Part shown: positions 42,705-51,068 of the stretch, piece after piece
Layout of the letters: every line of letters begins with the position of its first letter
How positions within the stretch are numbered: the first letter of the stretch is position 1
NCBI RefSeq assembly: GCF_002095395.1
Contig: NZ_MJEI01000104.1
Location: forward strand, 1 to 64,000
DNA length: 64,000 nucleotides
Source: Williamsia sp. 1135
Lineage (GTDB): Bacteria; Actinomycetota; Actinomycetes; Mycobacteriales; Mycobacteriaceae
Direction of reading: 5' to 3'
Made by a program: the position numbers and the translations under genes
Notes under the pieces: generated by a model
Told to the model about the DNA's origin: nothing
The model's database searches: none
The model's input: the letters and a program-made list of their open reading frames with translations, nothing else

Positions 42705-43540
42705 CCGCAGTGCTGGTCGCCGTCGGCCTGTCCATTCTGTTGTGGGCCCGACCACGAGCACAGACTCGCGCACATGCGCTGATCCCTGCGGAACCTCTGC
42801 GACGCACACTGTTTGCCGAACCACTCGGTCTGGGTCTGATGCTCGGTCCGGTGCTCACGCTTGTTCTCGTCGGTGCCGGTGCGGCGCTGGCTGCGGCCAT
42901 GGCCGCAGCGATGACGCAGGTTCTGCTGGTTTCGCGGCGACGCGAGCGGGCAGGGGCCGCAGAGATGGCGCGGCTACTCGCAGCGCTGGAGGTCATGGTC
43001 TCTGAGTTGAGGGTGGGGGCGCACCCCGCACACGCGTGTAGGCAGGCGGCGCAGGACTGCGGCGGTCCTGCAGACGCGGGGACGGCTGAGATGCTGCAGA
43101 TGATGGCGGGTCGTGCCGCGCTCGGTGGTGATGTCGCCGCAGGAATCGAGCAGGCGGAGGGGCACTACAGCGAGTCTTCGTCGGGGTCGGGGGCCACCGG
43201 CTTCCACGCGTGGCAGCGGATTGCCGTCGCCTGGCGGACTGCTGAACAATACGGCCTCCCGATGGCTGAGCTGCTGACCTCGGTGCGTGCAGATCTGCTG
43301 GCTCGTCATCGCTTCAAAACACGAACGGCAGCTGCACTCGCCGGCGCGAAGGCCACTGCACTGGTTCTCGCGCTTCTGCCGATACTCGGGATCCTGCTCG
43401 GGCAGGCGATGGGCGCGGCACCGGTGGCGGTGTTGCTCGGTGGTGGGATCGGCGGAGTGCTGCTCGTGGTCGGGGTCGGCCTGGTCTGCGCCGGTCTGCT
43501 GTGGTCGCGGCGCATCGTCGGCAAGGTGACCGACCGGTGA
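42701..43540 (+). CDS. tadB: TadB-like pilus assembly membrane protein
   Basis: A 279-residue T2SSF-domain protein. Two helices lie near the N-terminus (GLGLMLGPVLTLVLVGAGAA), then the cytoplasmic four-helix T2SSF domain (LAALEVMVSELRVGAHPAHA ... WRTAEQYGLPMAELLTSVRA) and a hydrophobic C-terminal pair (ALVLALLPILGILLGQAMG; GVLLVVGVGLVCAGLLW). ATG 42701 overlaps the tadA stop; the end overlaps tadC. It corresponds to Rv3658c. Confidence 0.9.
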   Translation: MTAVLVAVGLSILLWARPRAQTRAHALIPAEPLRRTLFAEPLGLGLMLGPVLTLVLVGAGAALAAAMAAAMTQVLLVSRRRERAGAAEMARLLAALEVMVSELRVGAHPAHACRQAAQDCGGPADAGTAEMLQMMAGRAALGGDVAAGIEQAEGHYSESSSGSGATGFHAWQRIAVAWRTAEQYGLPMAELLTSVRADLLARHRFKTRTAAALAGAKATALVLALLPILGILLGQAMGAAPVAVLLGGGIGGVLLVVGVGLVCAGLLWSRRIVGKVTDR

Positions 43541-44139
43541 CCGGGGTCGTATTCGCAGCTCTGGCCGGGGCTGCTGGTCTGCTGCTCGTCCCGGGCCCGG
43601 TGTGGTCGACATACCGGATCGTCGCTCCGCCGGTGTCCCACGGCCGCAGTCGGGAACCGCGGTGGCTGGGAAAGAAGAAGGCGGTCGACGACCCCTTCGC
43701 CGCGGCAGCGAGCTACGACCTGTTCGCGGTGTGCCTGCGTTCCGGGTTGCCGGTCGCTGCCGCCGCGAAGGTGGTGTCGCAGTCGGCTCCGCCGGCGCTC
43801 GCGGGGATCCTCGCCCGCGCCTCCGATCTGTTGTCCCTGGGCGCAGACCCGTTGCAGGCGTGGGCCGTATCCGGCGAGGCGGATCAGTCCGCCGCGATGT
43901 TGGCAGCGGTGACGCGTCGATCGGCGCGAGCGGGGTCCTCGCCGGTGCGCGGGTTGGAGGAGTTGGCCGACAACCAGCGCAGCGAGGCCCAGGACCGGGC
44001 GGCGGCCGCCGCCGAACGAGCAGGGGTTGCGATCAGCGGACCACTCGGACTGTGTTTCTTGCCGGCCTTCGTCTGCCTGGGCATCGTGCCCGTGGTGATG
44101 GGCCTGGCGGGAAAAGTGTTCGGTGGCGGTCTGCTCTGA
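43537..44139 (+). CDS. tadC: TadC-like pilus assembly membrane protein
   Basis: A 200-residue second T2SSF-type membrane protein with an N-terminal helix (VVFAALAGAAGLLLVPGPVW), a helical cytoplasmic domain (AASYDLFAVCLRSGLPVAAA, GLEELADNQRSEAQDRAAAA) and a C-terminal helix (LCFLPAFVCLGIVPVVMGLA). The GTG 43537 overlaps the tadB stop. Together with TadB it forms the inner-membrane platform. It is shorter than proteobacterial TadC, as usual in actinobacteria, and corresponds to Rv3657c. Confidence 0.87.
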   Translation: MTGVVFAALAGAAGLLLVPGPVWSTYRIVAPPVSHGRSREPRWLGKKKAVDDPFAAAASYDLFAVCLRSGLPVAAAAKVVSQSAPPALAGILARASDLLSLGADPLQAWAVSGEADQSAAMLAAVTRRSARAGSSPVRGLEELADNQRSEAQDRAAAAAERAGVAISGPLGLCFLPAFVCLGIVPVVMGLAGKVFGGGLL

Positions 44140-44181
44140 GATCTGCCGTGGACTGGCCACGGTGTGTATAGGGGGAAATCG

Positions 44182-44388
44182 ATGATAGGCAACATGATTC
44201 GGAATGTGCAGGCACGAGCTGCAGTGTTCATGATGGACGAGGACGGCATGTCGACCGCGGAGTATGCGATCGGCACGATCGCTGCAGCGGCGTTCGGTGC
44301 CATTCTCTACACCGTCGTGACCGGTGATTCGATCGTCTCGGCGTTGACGGGGATCATCGACAAGGCGTTGCAGACCACGGTCGGATGA
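44182..44388 (+). CDS. flp: Flp-type pilin (DUF4244)
   Basis: The 68-residue pre-pilin has a 22-residue leader ending in glycine, a G22-M23 cleavage site and the Flp hallmark E27-Y28 (G-MSTAEY, glutamate at +5), followed by the helix AIGTIAAAAFGAILYTVVTG. This is the classic type IVb pilin layout; same length as M. tuberculosis Rv3656c. ATG 44182 follows AGGGGG. A small CCGTGG/CCACGG hairpin precedes it (44149-44164), which may help raise its level relative to tadABC. No prepilin peptidase gene is in the operon. Confidence 0.92.
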   Translation: MIGNMIRNVQARAAVFMMDEDGMSTAEYAIGTIAAAAFGAILYTVVTGDSIVSALTGIIDKALQTTVG

Positions 44389-44750
44389 TGATGCGGCGCG
44401 TTCGTCGCCGTCTGCTGGCCGATGATCGGGGCATGGTGACGGTGGAGGCGGCGATCGCGCTCGCCTCGATTGTCGCGATGGTGGTGATCGGGGTGGTGGC
44501 GGTGGCCGCGGTAGCTGCTCACGTCCGCTGTATCGACGCAGCGCGGGAGGCGGCGAGGATTGCGGCGCTGGGTGATTCGGTTCGCGCCGAGCAGGTGGCG
44601 CGTCAGGTCGGTCCTGATGGGGCGTCGGTGCGGATCCGTACCGAGGGGGAGTTGATCGTCGCGCAGGTGCGGGTCGATGTGCCGTTGCTGCCGGGGGTGG
44701 AGGTGGGTGCGCGGGCGGTGGCGGCGGTCGAACCGGGCGGCGACGAGTGA
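44385..44750 (+). CDS. tadE: TadE-like pseudopilin
   Basis: The 121-residue protein has a basic leader and a pilin-type site G16-M17 with E21 at +5 (RGMVTVEAAIALASIVAMVV), followed by a membrane helix and a small periplasmic domain. This fits TadE minor pilins. ATG 44385 overlaps the flp stop and the end overlaps the next gene. It corresponds to Rv3655c. Confidence 0.88.
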   Translation: MMMRRVRRRLLADDRGMVTVEAAIALASIVAMVVIGVVAVAAVAAHVRCIDAAREAARIAALGDSVRAEQVARQVGPDGASVRIRTEGELIVAQVRVDVPLLPGVEVGARAVAAVEPGGDE

Positions 44751-45100
44751 GGATTGCGGGCGATGAGCGTGGCTCGGCGACGGTTGCCGGGGCGTGCGCG
44801 ATCGCGGCGTTGGCGGGGTTGGTGGTGCTGGTTCTGTATGTGGGTGCTGCGGTGTCGGCGCGCCATCAGGCTCAGTCGGCCGCCGATCTCGCCGCACTCG
44901 CGGCTGCGTCGGCTCTGGTGCTCGGTGAGGCCGATCCGTGTGCGCAGGCAGGGCTGATCGCGGGGCGGATGGGAGTGCTCCTCGCGTCCTGCAATCCGGA
45001 GGGTGTGGATGTGGTGGTGTCGGTGAGAATGGCTGTTGACCTCGGGTTATTCGGTCGCCGTGACGCCTTGGCGACGGCGCGGGCCGGGCCAGTGGAGTGA
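44747..45100 (+). CDS. TadF/Rv3654c-like secretion-helicopter protein
   Basis: A 117-residue protein with a pilin-like start (DERGSATVAGACAIAALAGL) and a helix, then QSAADLAALAAASALVLGEA, the phrase found in the Rv3654c/TadE-like family encoded at the end of actinobacterial Tad operons. The +5 position after G9 is alanine, not glutamate, so it is not a standard pilin. GTG 44747 overlaps the tadE stop. It is the last gene of the operon. Confidence 0.83.
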   Translation: MRIAGDERGSATVAGACAIAALAGLVVLVLYVGAAVSARHQAQSAADLAALAAASALVLGEADPCAQAGLIAGRMGVLLASCNPEGVDVVVSVRMAVDLGLFGRRDALATARAGPVE

Positions 45101-45216
45101 CGGGCAGGAGTTGTCCGAGTAGGCAGACGGGGGTCTGTGAGGTAGACAGGACAGGGCCGGTGTATTGGGCGGAGGTGTCGACGTTCACACTGGTGCGCGA
45201 TCACGTGACTGCGCGA

Positions 45217-45235
45217 CGCGAAGATATGCTTCGCG
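45217..45235. promoter_or_regulatory. Short hairpin upstream of the protease gene
   Basis: CGCGAAG (45217-45223) pairs with CTTCGCG (45229-45235) around a 5-base loop, between the last Tad gene and the secreted protease. It could be an operator or a weak terminator; no T-run follows. Confidence 0.3.
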
Positions 45236-45271
45236 GAACAGAATTTACCGAAGTGAATGGTGGGGGATTTC

Positions 45272-45991
45272 TTGAAGAAGCGTTTGTTGGCAGTCGTGTC
45301 CGGACTCATCGCAGTGATCTGCATGTCAGGACTGGCGGCCGGCTCAGCCAGCGCTGCTCCTCGCGTCGCACTCGGTGGCGGCGCGGGCATCATCATCAAC
45401 AACAGTTCGGTGTGCACGCTGACCGCGATCGGCCACGACTCCGCAGGCCGCCTTGTCGGGCTGACCGCGGCCCACTGCGCCGAGACCGGCGATGCCGTCC
45501 GCGCCGAGAAGGCCGCCGGGTCCGGCGTGATCGGCCAGGTCACTTCGTCCAACAAGTACTGGGACTACGCGGTGATCCGCTTCGACCCGGCCAAGGTCGA
45601 AGCGCAGCGCAACTACCGGGGGTTGACCCTCGGCGGTTTCGGTCCGCAGCCGGCCTTTGGCCAGAACGCCTGCAAGGCGGGCCGCACCACCGGCACCAAC
45701 TGCGGCGTCGTATGGGGCACCGACCCCGAGAGCCCGACCTTCACCCTCAACCAGAGCTGCTCCAACCACGGTGACTCCGGCGCGCCTGTCGTCGTCGACA
45801 ACAAGCTCGTCGGTCTGCTCAACGGGGGCCGCATCTTCAAGAACATCGGCGGCACCGGACTGAACTTCGACATCGAGTGCAACGACCCGGGCAACCCGGT
45901 TCACGTGCCGACGCTCAGTACCGGTATCGGCTACATCCTCAAAGACCTGAACGGGCTCAACATCGTCGGCAGCGGCTTCCGCCTGATCTGA
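45272..45991 (+). CDS. Secreted trypsin-like serine protease (S1 family)
   Basis: A 239-residue exported protease. I choose the TTG 45272, since GGGGGA lies 6-7 bases before it and it gives a textbook signal peptide (KKRLLAVVSGLIAV then ASA cleavage near 28); an ATG at 45257 adds five residues. The triad is visible: H68 (TAAHC), D98 (YWDYAV), S169 (GDSGAP). Cysteines near 48/69, 134/144 and 163/199 could form disulfides. It resembles small secreted chymotrypsin-like proteases of Gordonia/Rhodococcus/Streptomyces. It follows the Tad operon by 171 bases but has its own leader region. Confidence 0.88.
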   Translation: MKKRLLAVVSGLIAVICMSGLAAGSASAAPRVALGGGAGIIINNSSVCTLTAIGHDSAGRLVGLTAAHCAETGDAVRAEKAAGSGVIGQVTSSNKYWDYAVIRFDPAKVEAQRNYRGLTLGGFGPQPAFGQNACKAGRTTGTNCGVVWGTDPESPTFTLNQSCSNHGDSGAPVVVDNKLVGLLNGGRIFKNIGGTGLNFDIECNDPGNPVHVPTLSTGIGYILKDLNGLNIVGSGFRLI

Positions 45992-46019
45992 TCGGTTCGG
46001 CTGCGCCCGGTCGGGTGTG

Positions 46020-46997
46020 CTACTTGCGCTTGATGATTCCGGCTATTCCGGCGATCACCAGGCCGATACCGCCGACGAGGGTCAGCCACAGGCCGATGCC
46101 GACGTCGATGGTGATATCGAAGACCTCGGCGGTCTCCTTGGCGTCCAGGATGTCGGTGATGTCGACGATCGCGATGAGTGCCACCAGGATTCCCGTCACC
46201 ACCGCGACGATGCCGGCCGTCAGGTGCAGGCCGGAACGCTTGGCGATGAGAACGCTGATCACGCCGAAAATTCCGGCGACGACGGCGAGAACCAAGGTCA
46301 GGACGCCATCATTGGCATCAGTGTCGGAATCACCGCCGCCGAGCCCGCTCTCGCTGATCGTCCCCGAGACCCACGGCAGGAACGCCGAGATCGCGATCAC
46401 CACCGCGATGACCGCGATGACCAGTCCGATGACCTTGACTGCCTGCGAGACCGGCGCGGCCGTCGGCGCTGAGCCGTACGCGCTGCCGTAGGGCTGCTGA
46501 CCCTGATCGTGTTGCGGCGCAGCGTACGGATTCTGACCGGCCTGGTATGGCTGCTGTCCGCCCTGCTGATACGGCGCCTGCTGGCCGTACTGCGGCTGGC
46601 CCTGCGGCGCACCGTACTGCGGCTGGCCCCGGGGCGCGCCGTATTGCGGCTGACTTTGAGGCGCACCGTACTGCGGCTGATCAGAGGGTGATCCGTATTG
46701 CTGAGGCGGCTGCTGACCGCCGTATTGACCCGGCTGTCCTGCTCCGTGCTGACCCTGCCCGTACTGGCCTTGGCCGTACTGACCTTGCCCGTACTGACCC
46801 GACTCGTACTGTCCCGGTGGTGGCCCGCCGTGCTCCGGTGGACGCGGCGGCTCCGCGCCTGCGGTCGAATGGTCTGTTCCCGCAGGCTTGGAAACGTCCG
46901 GCCGTGGGCCGCCAGGTTGGGGATTCACCGGTGGTGGGTTGGTGGACGTCATGCGGGTCTGGTCATACGGGTCGGATTGCCCGGGGGTCTGCGTCAT
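46020..46997 (-). CDS. PYGQ-rich N-terminus membrane protein
   Basis: The N-terminal 180 residues are low-complexity, rich in Q, P, G and Y, with many copies of short units such as QYGQG and QPQYGAP. The C-terminal 140 residues hold four membrane helices (VIGLVIAVIAVVIAISAFLP, TLVLAVVAGIFGVISVLIA, LTAGIVAVVTGILVALIAIV, LWLTLVGGIGLVIAGIAGII). Many actinobacterial membrane proteins share this build, with a disordered cytoplasmic arm. Function unknown; the repeat-rich DNA could vary in length between strains. It is transcribed towards the protease gene. Confidence 0.8.
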   Translation of the reverse strand: MTQTPGQSDPYDQTRMTSTNPPPVNPQPGGPRPDVSKPAGTDHSTAGAEPPRPPEHGGPPPGQYESGQYGQGQYGQGQYGQGQHGAGQPGQYGGQQPPQQYGSPSDQPQYGAPQSQPQYGAPRGQPQYGAPQGQPQYGQQAPYQQGGQQPYQAGQNPYAAPQHDQGQQPYGSAYGSAPTAAPVSQAVKVIGLVIAVIAVVIAISAFLPWVSGTISESGLGGGDSDTDANDGVLTLVLAVVAGIFGVISVLIAKRSGLHLTAGIVAVVTGILVALIAIVDITDILDAKETAEVFDITIDVGIGLWLTLVGGIGLVIAGIAGIIKRK

Positions 46998-47120
46998 GGT
47001 TCATGCCTCTTCGCTGATCGGATTTCTCACGTTAAACCCGATGAGCGCTGAGAAATCCATTTCCGCGCACGGCAGAGGGAAACTGAGCTCGGATTTCATG
47101 CACGTGATCGACAGTGCCTA

Positions 47121-47360
47121 ATTGTTCGCTTCGTCGTGGGCCCTGTTGCGCGTTCTTCGTTCGTCACGTGGCCGCTTCGCGTCCGCGTTCCTCTCTGCAT
47201 CACGCGCGGCCCACCCCTGCGCTCACTGTGTTTGATTGTTCGCTCCGTCGTGGGCCTTGTTGCGCGTTCTTCGCTCGTCACGTGAGCGCTGCGCGCTCGC
47301 GTTCCTCACTGCATCACGCGCGGCCCACCCCTGCGCTCACGGGCCCACCCCTGCGCTCAC
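47121..47360. repeat. 114-bp tandem duplication in the gap before the helicase end
   Basis: The unit beginning ATTGTTCGCT at 47121 recurs at 47235 (period 114) with about 90 percent identity, including TGTTGCGCGTTCTTCG and GCATCACGCGCGGCCCACCC. At its end the smaller unit GGCCCACCCCTGCGCTCACG is repeated again (to about 47360). Both strands are open across it, so overlapping short frames appear, but none has a start and product I can support. It fills the 367-base gap between the PYGQ-rich protein gene and the helicase. Confidence 0.82.
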
Positions 47361-47364
47361 GGGC

Positions 47365-49686
47365 TCACGGGGTCGCGGGCAGCTCACGCAAGATCAAATT
47401 CAGGACTCGGATGGCCCCGTCTTTGTCTAGCGGTTCGTTGCCGTTGCCACATTTCGGGGACTGCACACACGACGGGCACCCGGTTTCACACCCGCACCCG
47501 GACACCGCATCTCGGGTGGCGCGGATCCAGATCTCGAAGGCCTCGTGTCCGCGGTCGGCGAAACCGGCACCGCCGGGATAACCGTCGTAGACGAACACGG
47601 TGGGCAGGCCGGTGTCGGGATGCAGATTGGTCGACAGGCCGCCGATGTCCCAGCGATCGCAGGTCGCCACCAGCGGCAACAACCCGATCGCGGCGTGTTC
47701 GGCAGCATGCAACGCTCCCGGGAAGCGGATCGGGTCGACCCCCACGGCCTCGAGGGCTTCGGGGGCGATCGTGTACATCACGGCCCGCGTCGAGAGCGTT
47801 TGCGGCGGCATGTCCAGCTCCACCGAATCCAGGACCTCGCCGGAGATCAGTTTCCGCAGGTACCCGACCACCTGATGTGTGACGTCCACCCGCACCAACG
47901 CGATGGTCAGCGGCCCATGGGTTTCCGTCTCGATCACGTCGGTGATGTCGACGATGGTGGTCTCTCGGGCGCTGGTGGTCCAGTCGGGTTCCTCTGGATG
48001 TACCAGTGCCAGACCATCGTCGAGGTCGAGTTCGTCGACGACGTAGCTCTCGCCGCGATGGATGTGGACAGCGCCCTGGTGCACGGTGGACATCGCCCGG
48101 CCGGTGTCGACCGTGCCGAGCAACTGCGCGGTGGTCTCGTCGACGATCATCACCTGTCCGCCGATGCCGCCGCGAATGTCCACCGCGCCGTGGGGGTCCA
48201 CCCCGGCCGCGACGTACCACCCCGCCTTGCGGTGTCGGATGAGTCCCTGACGGGCCAGATCTTCGAGTAGTTCCCGTGCCCCGAAGGCATCGACCTCGGC
48301 GTCTTTGAGCGGCAGTTCGGCAGCCGCACAGAGTAATTGCGGACCGAGCACGTACGGATTCGTGGGGTCGGTGACGGTGGCCTCGACCGGTTTGTTCAGC
48401 AGTGCCTCGGGATGGTTCACCAGGTAGGTGTCGAGGGGGTCGTCGCGGGCGATCAACACCACCAGCGACCCCTCGCCGCGCCGGCCCGCGCGCCCGGCCT
48501 GTTGCCAGAACGACGCGACGGTCCCCGGAAACCCGGCCACCACAATGGCATCGAGACCGCTGATGTCGACGCCGAGTTCCAGTGCATTGGTGGTGGCGAC
48601 CCCCAGCAACTTTCCGTCGGCGATGTCCCGTTCGAGGGTCCGGCGGTCGTCCGCGAGATAACCCGCGCGGTAAGCGGCCACCCGGGGCGCCAATGCCGGG
48701 TCGACCTCCTCGAGTATTCGTTTGGCCGACAGTGCCGTCAGTTCGACACCGCGGCGACTACGGACGAAGCACAGCGTCCGCGCGCCCTCGAGCACGAGAT
48801 CGGCAAGGACGCGCGCGGCCTCGGCCCCGGCCTGCCTGCGCACGGGAGCGCCGTGCTCGCCGGTGATCTCGGGGACGAAACCCGGCTCCCACAATGCGAC
48901 CGTGCGCGCGCCGTGGGGTGATCCGTCTTCGGTGATCTCCACGCAGTCGGCGCCGATCATCCGGCTCATGGCCGCGCCGGGACTCCCGGCGGTGGCGCTG
49001 GCGCCGATCACGACCGGATTCGCGCCCGCCGCTCGCGCGATGCGGAGCAGACGGCGCAGTACCAGCGCGGTGTGCGACCCGAATACGCCTCGATAGTGGT
49101 GGCATTCGTCCACGACGATGAATTGCAGTCCGCGCATGAACTGTCGCCAACGGCCATGGGACCCGAGAATGCCTATGTGCAACATGTCCGGATTGGTGAA
49201 GATCCACCGGGAGTGTTCGCGAGCCCACTGACGCACGGCGGGTTCGGTGTCGCCGTCGTATGCGCAGGGCTGTAGATGCATGAACTCCTTGCGCCCGGCC
49301 AGCAATGAGGACACCGACCGCAGCTGATCGGAACCGAGCGCCTTGGTGGGTGCGAGATACAACGCGGTTGCCCGCGGATCGTCGAGAAGCCTGGACAGGA
49401 TGGGCACCTGGTAGGCAAGCGATTTTCCGGACGCCGTGCCCGTCGAGAGCACCACATGTTCTCCGGCCCAGGCGTGTTCGGCCGCAATGACCTGGTGGGT
49501 CCACGGCACCTTCACGCCGGATTCCACCAGGGCGTCGCGAACCGGACCGGCGACCCAGTTTGGCCAATTGGCGAAAGAAGCTGTCCTGGAGGGAATTACT
49601 GACTTGTGTGTCAGGGGTGAGTCATCAGGATCGATACCCGCAAGCGTCCGGGCGAGCAGTTCGGTACCGAAGTCTGCGTTACTCAT
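47365..49686 (-). CDS. DEAD/DEAH-box helicase with DUF1998 zinc-binding tail (Rv3649 homologue)
   Basis: A 773-residue superfamily 2 helicase of the YprA/MrfA group. Motifs: Q-like region (PWTHQVIAAEHAWAGEHVV), Walker A STGTASGKSLAY, Ia TKALGSDQLR, II VVDECHHYRG, III IGASATAGSP, V ALELGVDISGLDA and VI QQAGRAGRRGEG. The C-terminal DUF1998 region ends in a cysteine cluster (CGCETGCPSCVQSPKCGN) that binds zinc. MrfA homologues repair mitomycin C lesions in Bacillus; a DNA-repair role is therefore likely. It is divergent from cspA and very close in length to Rv3649. Confidence 0.93.
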   Translation of the reverse strand: MSNADFGTELLARTLAGIDPDDSPLTHKSVIPSRTASFANWPNWVAGPVRDALVESGVKVPWTHQVIAAEHAWAGEHVVLSTGTASGKSLAYQVPILSRLLDDPRATALYLAPTKALGSDQLRSVSSLLAGRKEFMHLQPCAYDGDTEPAVRQWAREHSRWIFTNPDMLHIGILGSHGRWRQFMRGLQFIVVDECHHYRGVFGSHTALVLRRLLRIARAAGANPVVIGASATAGSPGAAMSRMIGADCVEITEDGSPHGARTVALWEPGFVPEITGEHGAPVRRQAGAEAARVLADLVLEGARTLCFVRSRRGVELTALSAKRILEEVDPALAPRVAAYRAGYLADDRRTLERDIADGKLLGVATTNALELGVDISGLDAIVVAGFPGTVASFWQQAGRAGRRGEGSLVVLIARDDPLDTYLVNHPEALLNKPVEATVTDPTNPYVLGPQLLCAAAELPLKDAEVDAFGARELLEDLARQGLIRHRKAGWYVAAGVDPHGAVDIRGGIGGQVMIVDETTAQLLGTVDTGRAMSTVHQGAVHIHRGESYVVDELDLDDGLALVHPEEPDWTTSARETTIVDITDVIETETHGPLTIALVRVDVTHQVVGYLRKLISGEVLDSVELDMPPQTLSTRAVMYTIAPEALEAVGVDPIRFPGALHAAEHAAIGLLPLVATCDRWDIGGLSTNLHPDTGLPTVFVYDGYPGGAGFADRGHEAFEIWIRATRDAVSGCGCETGCPSCVQSPKCGNGNEPLDKDGAIRVLNLILRELPATP

Positions 49687-50024
49687 CGTTCCAGTTCATC
49701 ACCTCGTAATACTAAGCCCGCCGAATGCAACAAAGGAGAGTTCGTCCGGCATTCACGACCCACAATGCGCTTCTGGCGACGTTTGAAATCAAGTTGAACT
49801 CTCCACTGTTGTCCACGCCGAGAACATGATTGACTCATTGTGGTCGTAGCTCTCGGGGGGCGGGTTAAAACATTCACCTTCTCACTCGCAGATCGTGTTG
49901 CGGGCGTGGTACTGAAGGTCAGTGTGCGGGCGTGCTCGCAAGCGGCGCCAGTAGGTATGGCGGTCGGAACCGGCCCGGCGTGGGTAACTCTCCGCCGCTA
50001 CCGGTGATAGAAAAGGAATACGGC
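49687..50024. other. Intergenic region holding the cspA promoter and leader
   Basis: This 338-base gap has no protein gene. It must carry the divergent promoters of the helicase and cspA. A short direct repeat (TGCGGGCGTG at about 49900 and 49926) is present. Cold-shock genes often have long 5' leaders, and the distance allows one, but no defined structure was recognised. Confidence 0.45.
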
Positions 50025-50228
50025 ATGGCTCAGGGGACTGTGAAGTGGTTCAACGCGGAAAAGGGGTTCGGTTTCATCGCGCCCGATGACGGCCCGGACG
50101 ACGTGTTTGTCCACTACTCCGAGATTCAGGGAAACGGCTTCCGGACCCTCGAGGAGAACCAGCGGGTTGAGTTCGAGGTCGGTCAGGGCACGAAAGGCCC
50201 GCAGGCCACTGGTGTTCGCGGTCTATAG
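50025..50228 (+). CDS. cspA: Cold-shock protein CspA
   Basis: A 67-residue single cold-shock domain with both RNA-binding motifs: [10 protein letters not shown] (RNP1) and DVFVHYSEI (RNP2). It binds single-stranded nucleic acid and unwinds RNA structure. The ATG 50025 follows AAAAGGAA. A terminator lies 33 bases downstream. It corresponds to Rv3648c in the same neighbourhood. Confidence 0.96.
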   Translation: MAQGTVKWFNAEKGFGFIAPDDGPDDVFVHYSEIQGNGFRTLEENQRVEFEVGQGTKGPQATGVRGL

Positions 50229-50260
50229 GACTTGTCACTCGAACCACACGAAAATCTGGA

Positions 50261-50305
50261 TTCACCCCCGACGCCGAAACCCACGGCGCCGGGGGTGAGT
50301 CTCTT
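50261..50305 (+). terminator. Intrinsic terminator after cspA
   Basis: TCACCCCCGACGCCG pairs with CGGCGCCGGGGGTGA (one internal mismatch) followed by GTCTCTTTT, a typical hairpin plus T-run. Confidence 0.8.
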
Positions 50306-50333
50306 TTGGCCCCGCATACCGTACGGTTTCAAC

Positions 50334-50912
50334 GTGGGTCAGCTGTCCATGTTCTCCGCGGAGACCGACGAGCCGTCCTTGGACGATCTCGCCGGGATCT
50401 TGGCGTCCGCCGGGCAGGTGGCCATCGGACCGCGGGGTGCGCGGCTGTCGGTCGTGGTGGCCGAGGACTGGCGTGCCCGGGCACTCGCCGACGAGATCGA
50501 GCGATCCGGGGTGGCCGCCGAGATATCCCTGTCGTCGGAGGGCTCGCCTCTGGTCGGGACCGCGTCGACTCCGGTCCTCGAAGGCCTGTACCGCCAGTGG
50601 ACCAAAGGTGCGGTGAAGACGATGCCCGCCACCTGGGTGCCGAGTCCGCGGGCGCTGCGACTGTGGGTCATCGCAGCCGGCGAGCGCGATGCCGACCGCT
50701 ACCTTCTGGGTCTCGACTCCCATGCCCCGGACTCGCACGGTTCGCTGGCGACCGCGGTCATGCGCGCGGGCATCGCACCCACCCTGGTGGGCACCAGGAG
50801 CTCCAACCCGGCCCTGCGAATCGCGGGCAAGCGGCGCCTGACGCGACTGATCGAATCGGTCGGAGACGCCCCAGACATACCCGGGGCGGCCGTGCAATGG
50901 CCATTTATTTGA
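50334..50912 (+). CDS. Conserved actinobacterial protein of unknown function (Rv3647c homologue)
   Basis: From the GTG 50334 the protein has 192 residues, the same size as the M. tuberculosis protein at this place. It contains a compact alpha/beta part (LAGILASAGQVAIGPRGARL, AEDWRARALADEIERSG) and a second half with LEGLYRQWTKGAVKTMPATW and ALRIAGKRRLTRLIESVG. No domain of known function was recognised. TACCGT/TACGGT hexamers just before the GTG suggest a leaderless message. Upstream of topA by 156 bases. Confidence 0.82.
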   Translation: MGQLSMFSAETDEPSLDDLAGILASAGQVAIGPRGARLSVVVAEDWRARALADEIERSGVAAEISLSSEGSPLVGTASTPVLEGLYRQWTKGAVKTMPATWVPSPRALRLWVIAAGERDADRYLLGLDSHAPDSHGSLATAVMRAGIAPTLVGTRSSNPALRIAGKRRLTRLIESVGDAPDIPGAAVQWPFI

Positions 50913-51068
50913 CAGCGTGATCGATAACGTGTCTGAACTGTACTGACAACCTGTCCAAACCACCGGTTCGCACCCTGGTTCGACGGTGTTCACGGGTGGC
51001 AGGTCAGGTGCAGGGATGTCATTAGCGCTATACATAAGGTACAAACGGGCCAGAAGAACCATGGAAAG

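Noticed and set aside
46500-46830. Repeated CTGCGGCTG-type DNA that at first looks like a CRISPR-like array
   Set aside because: It encodes the QPQYG-type low-complexity arm of the membrane protein; spacing and sequence are not CRISPR-like.
47096-47581. Short frames with a repeated 38-residue unit in the tandem duplication
   Set aside because: The protein repeat only mirrors the DNA repeat; no RBS, start or domain.
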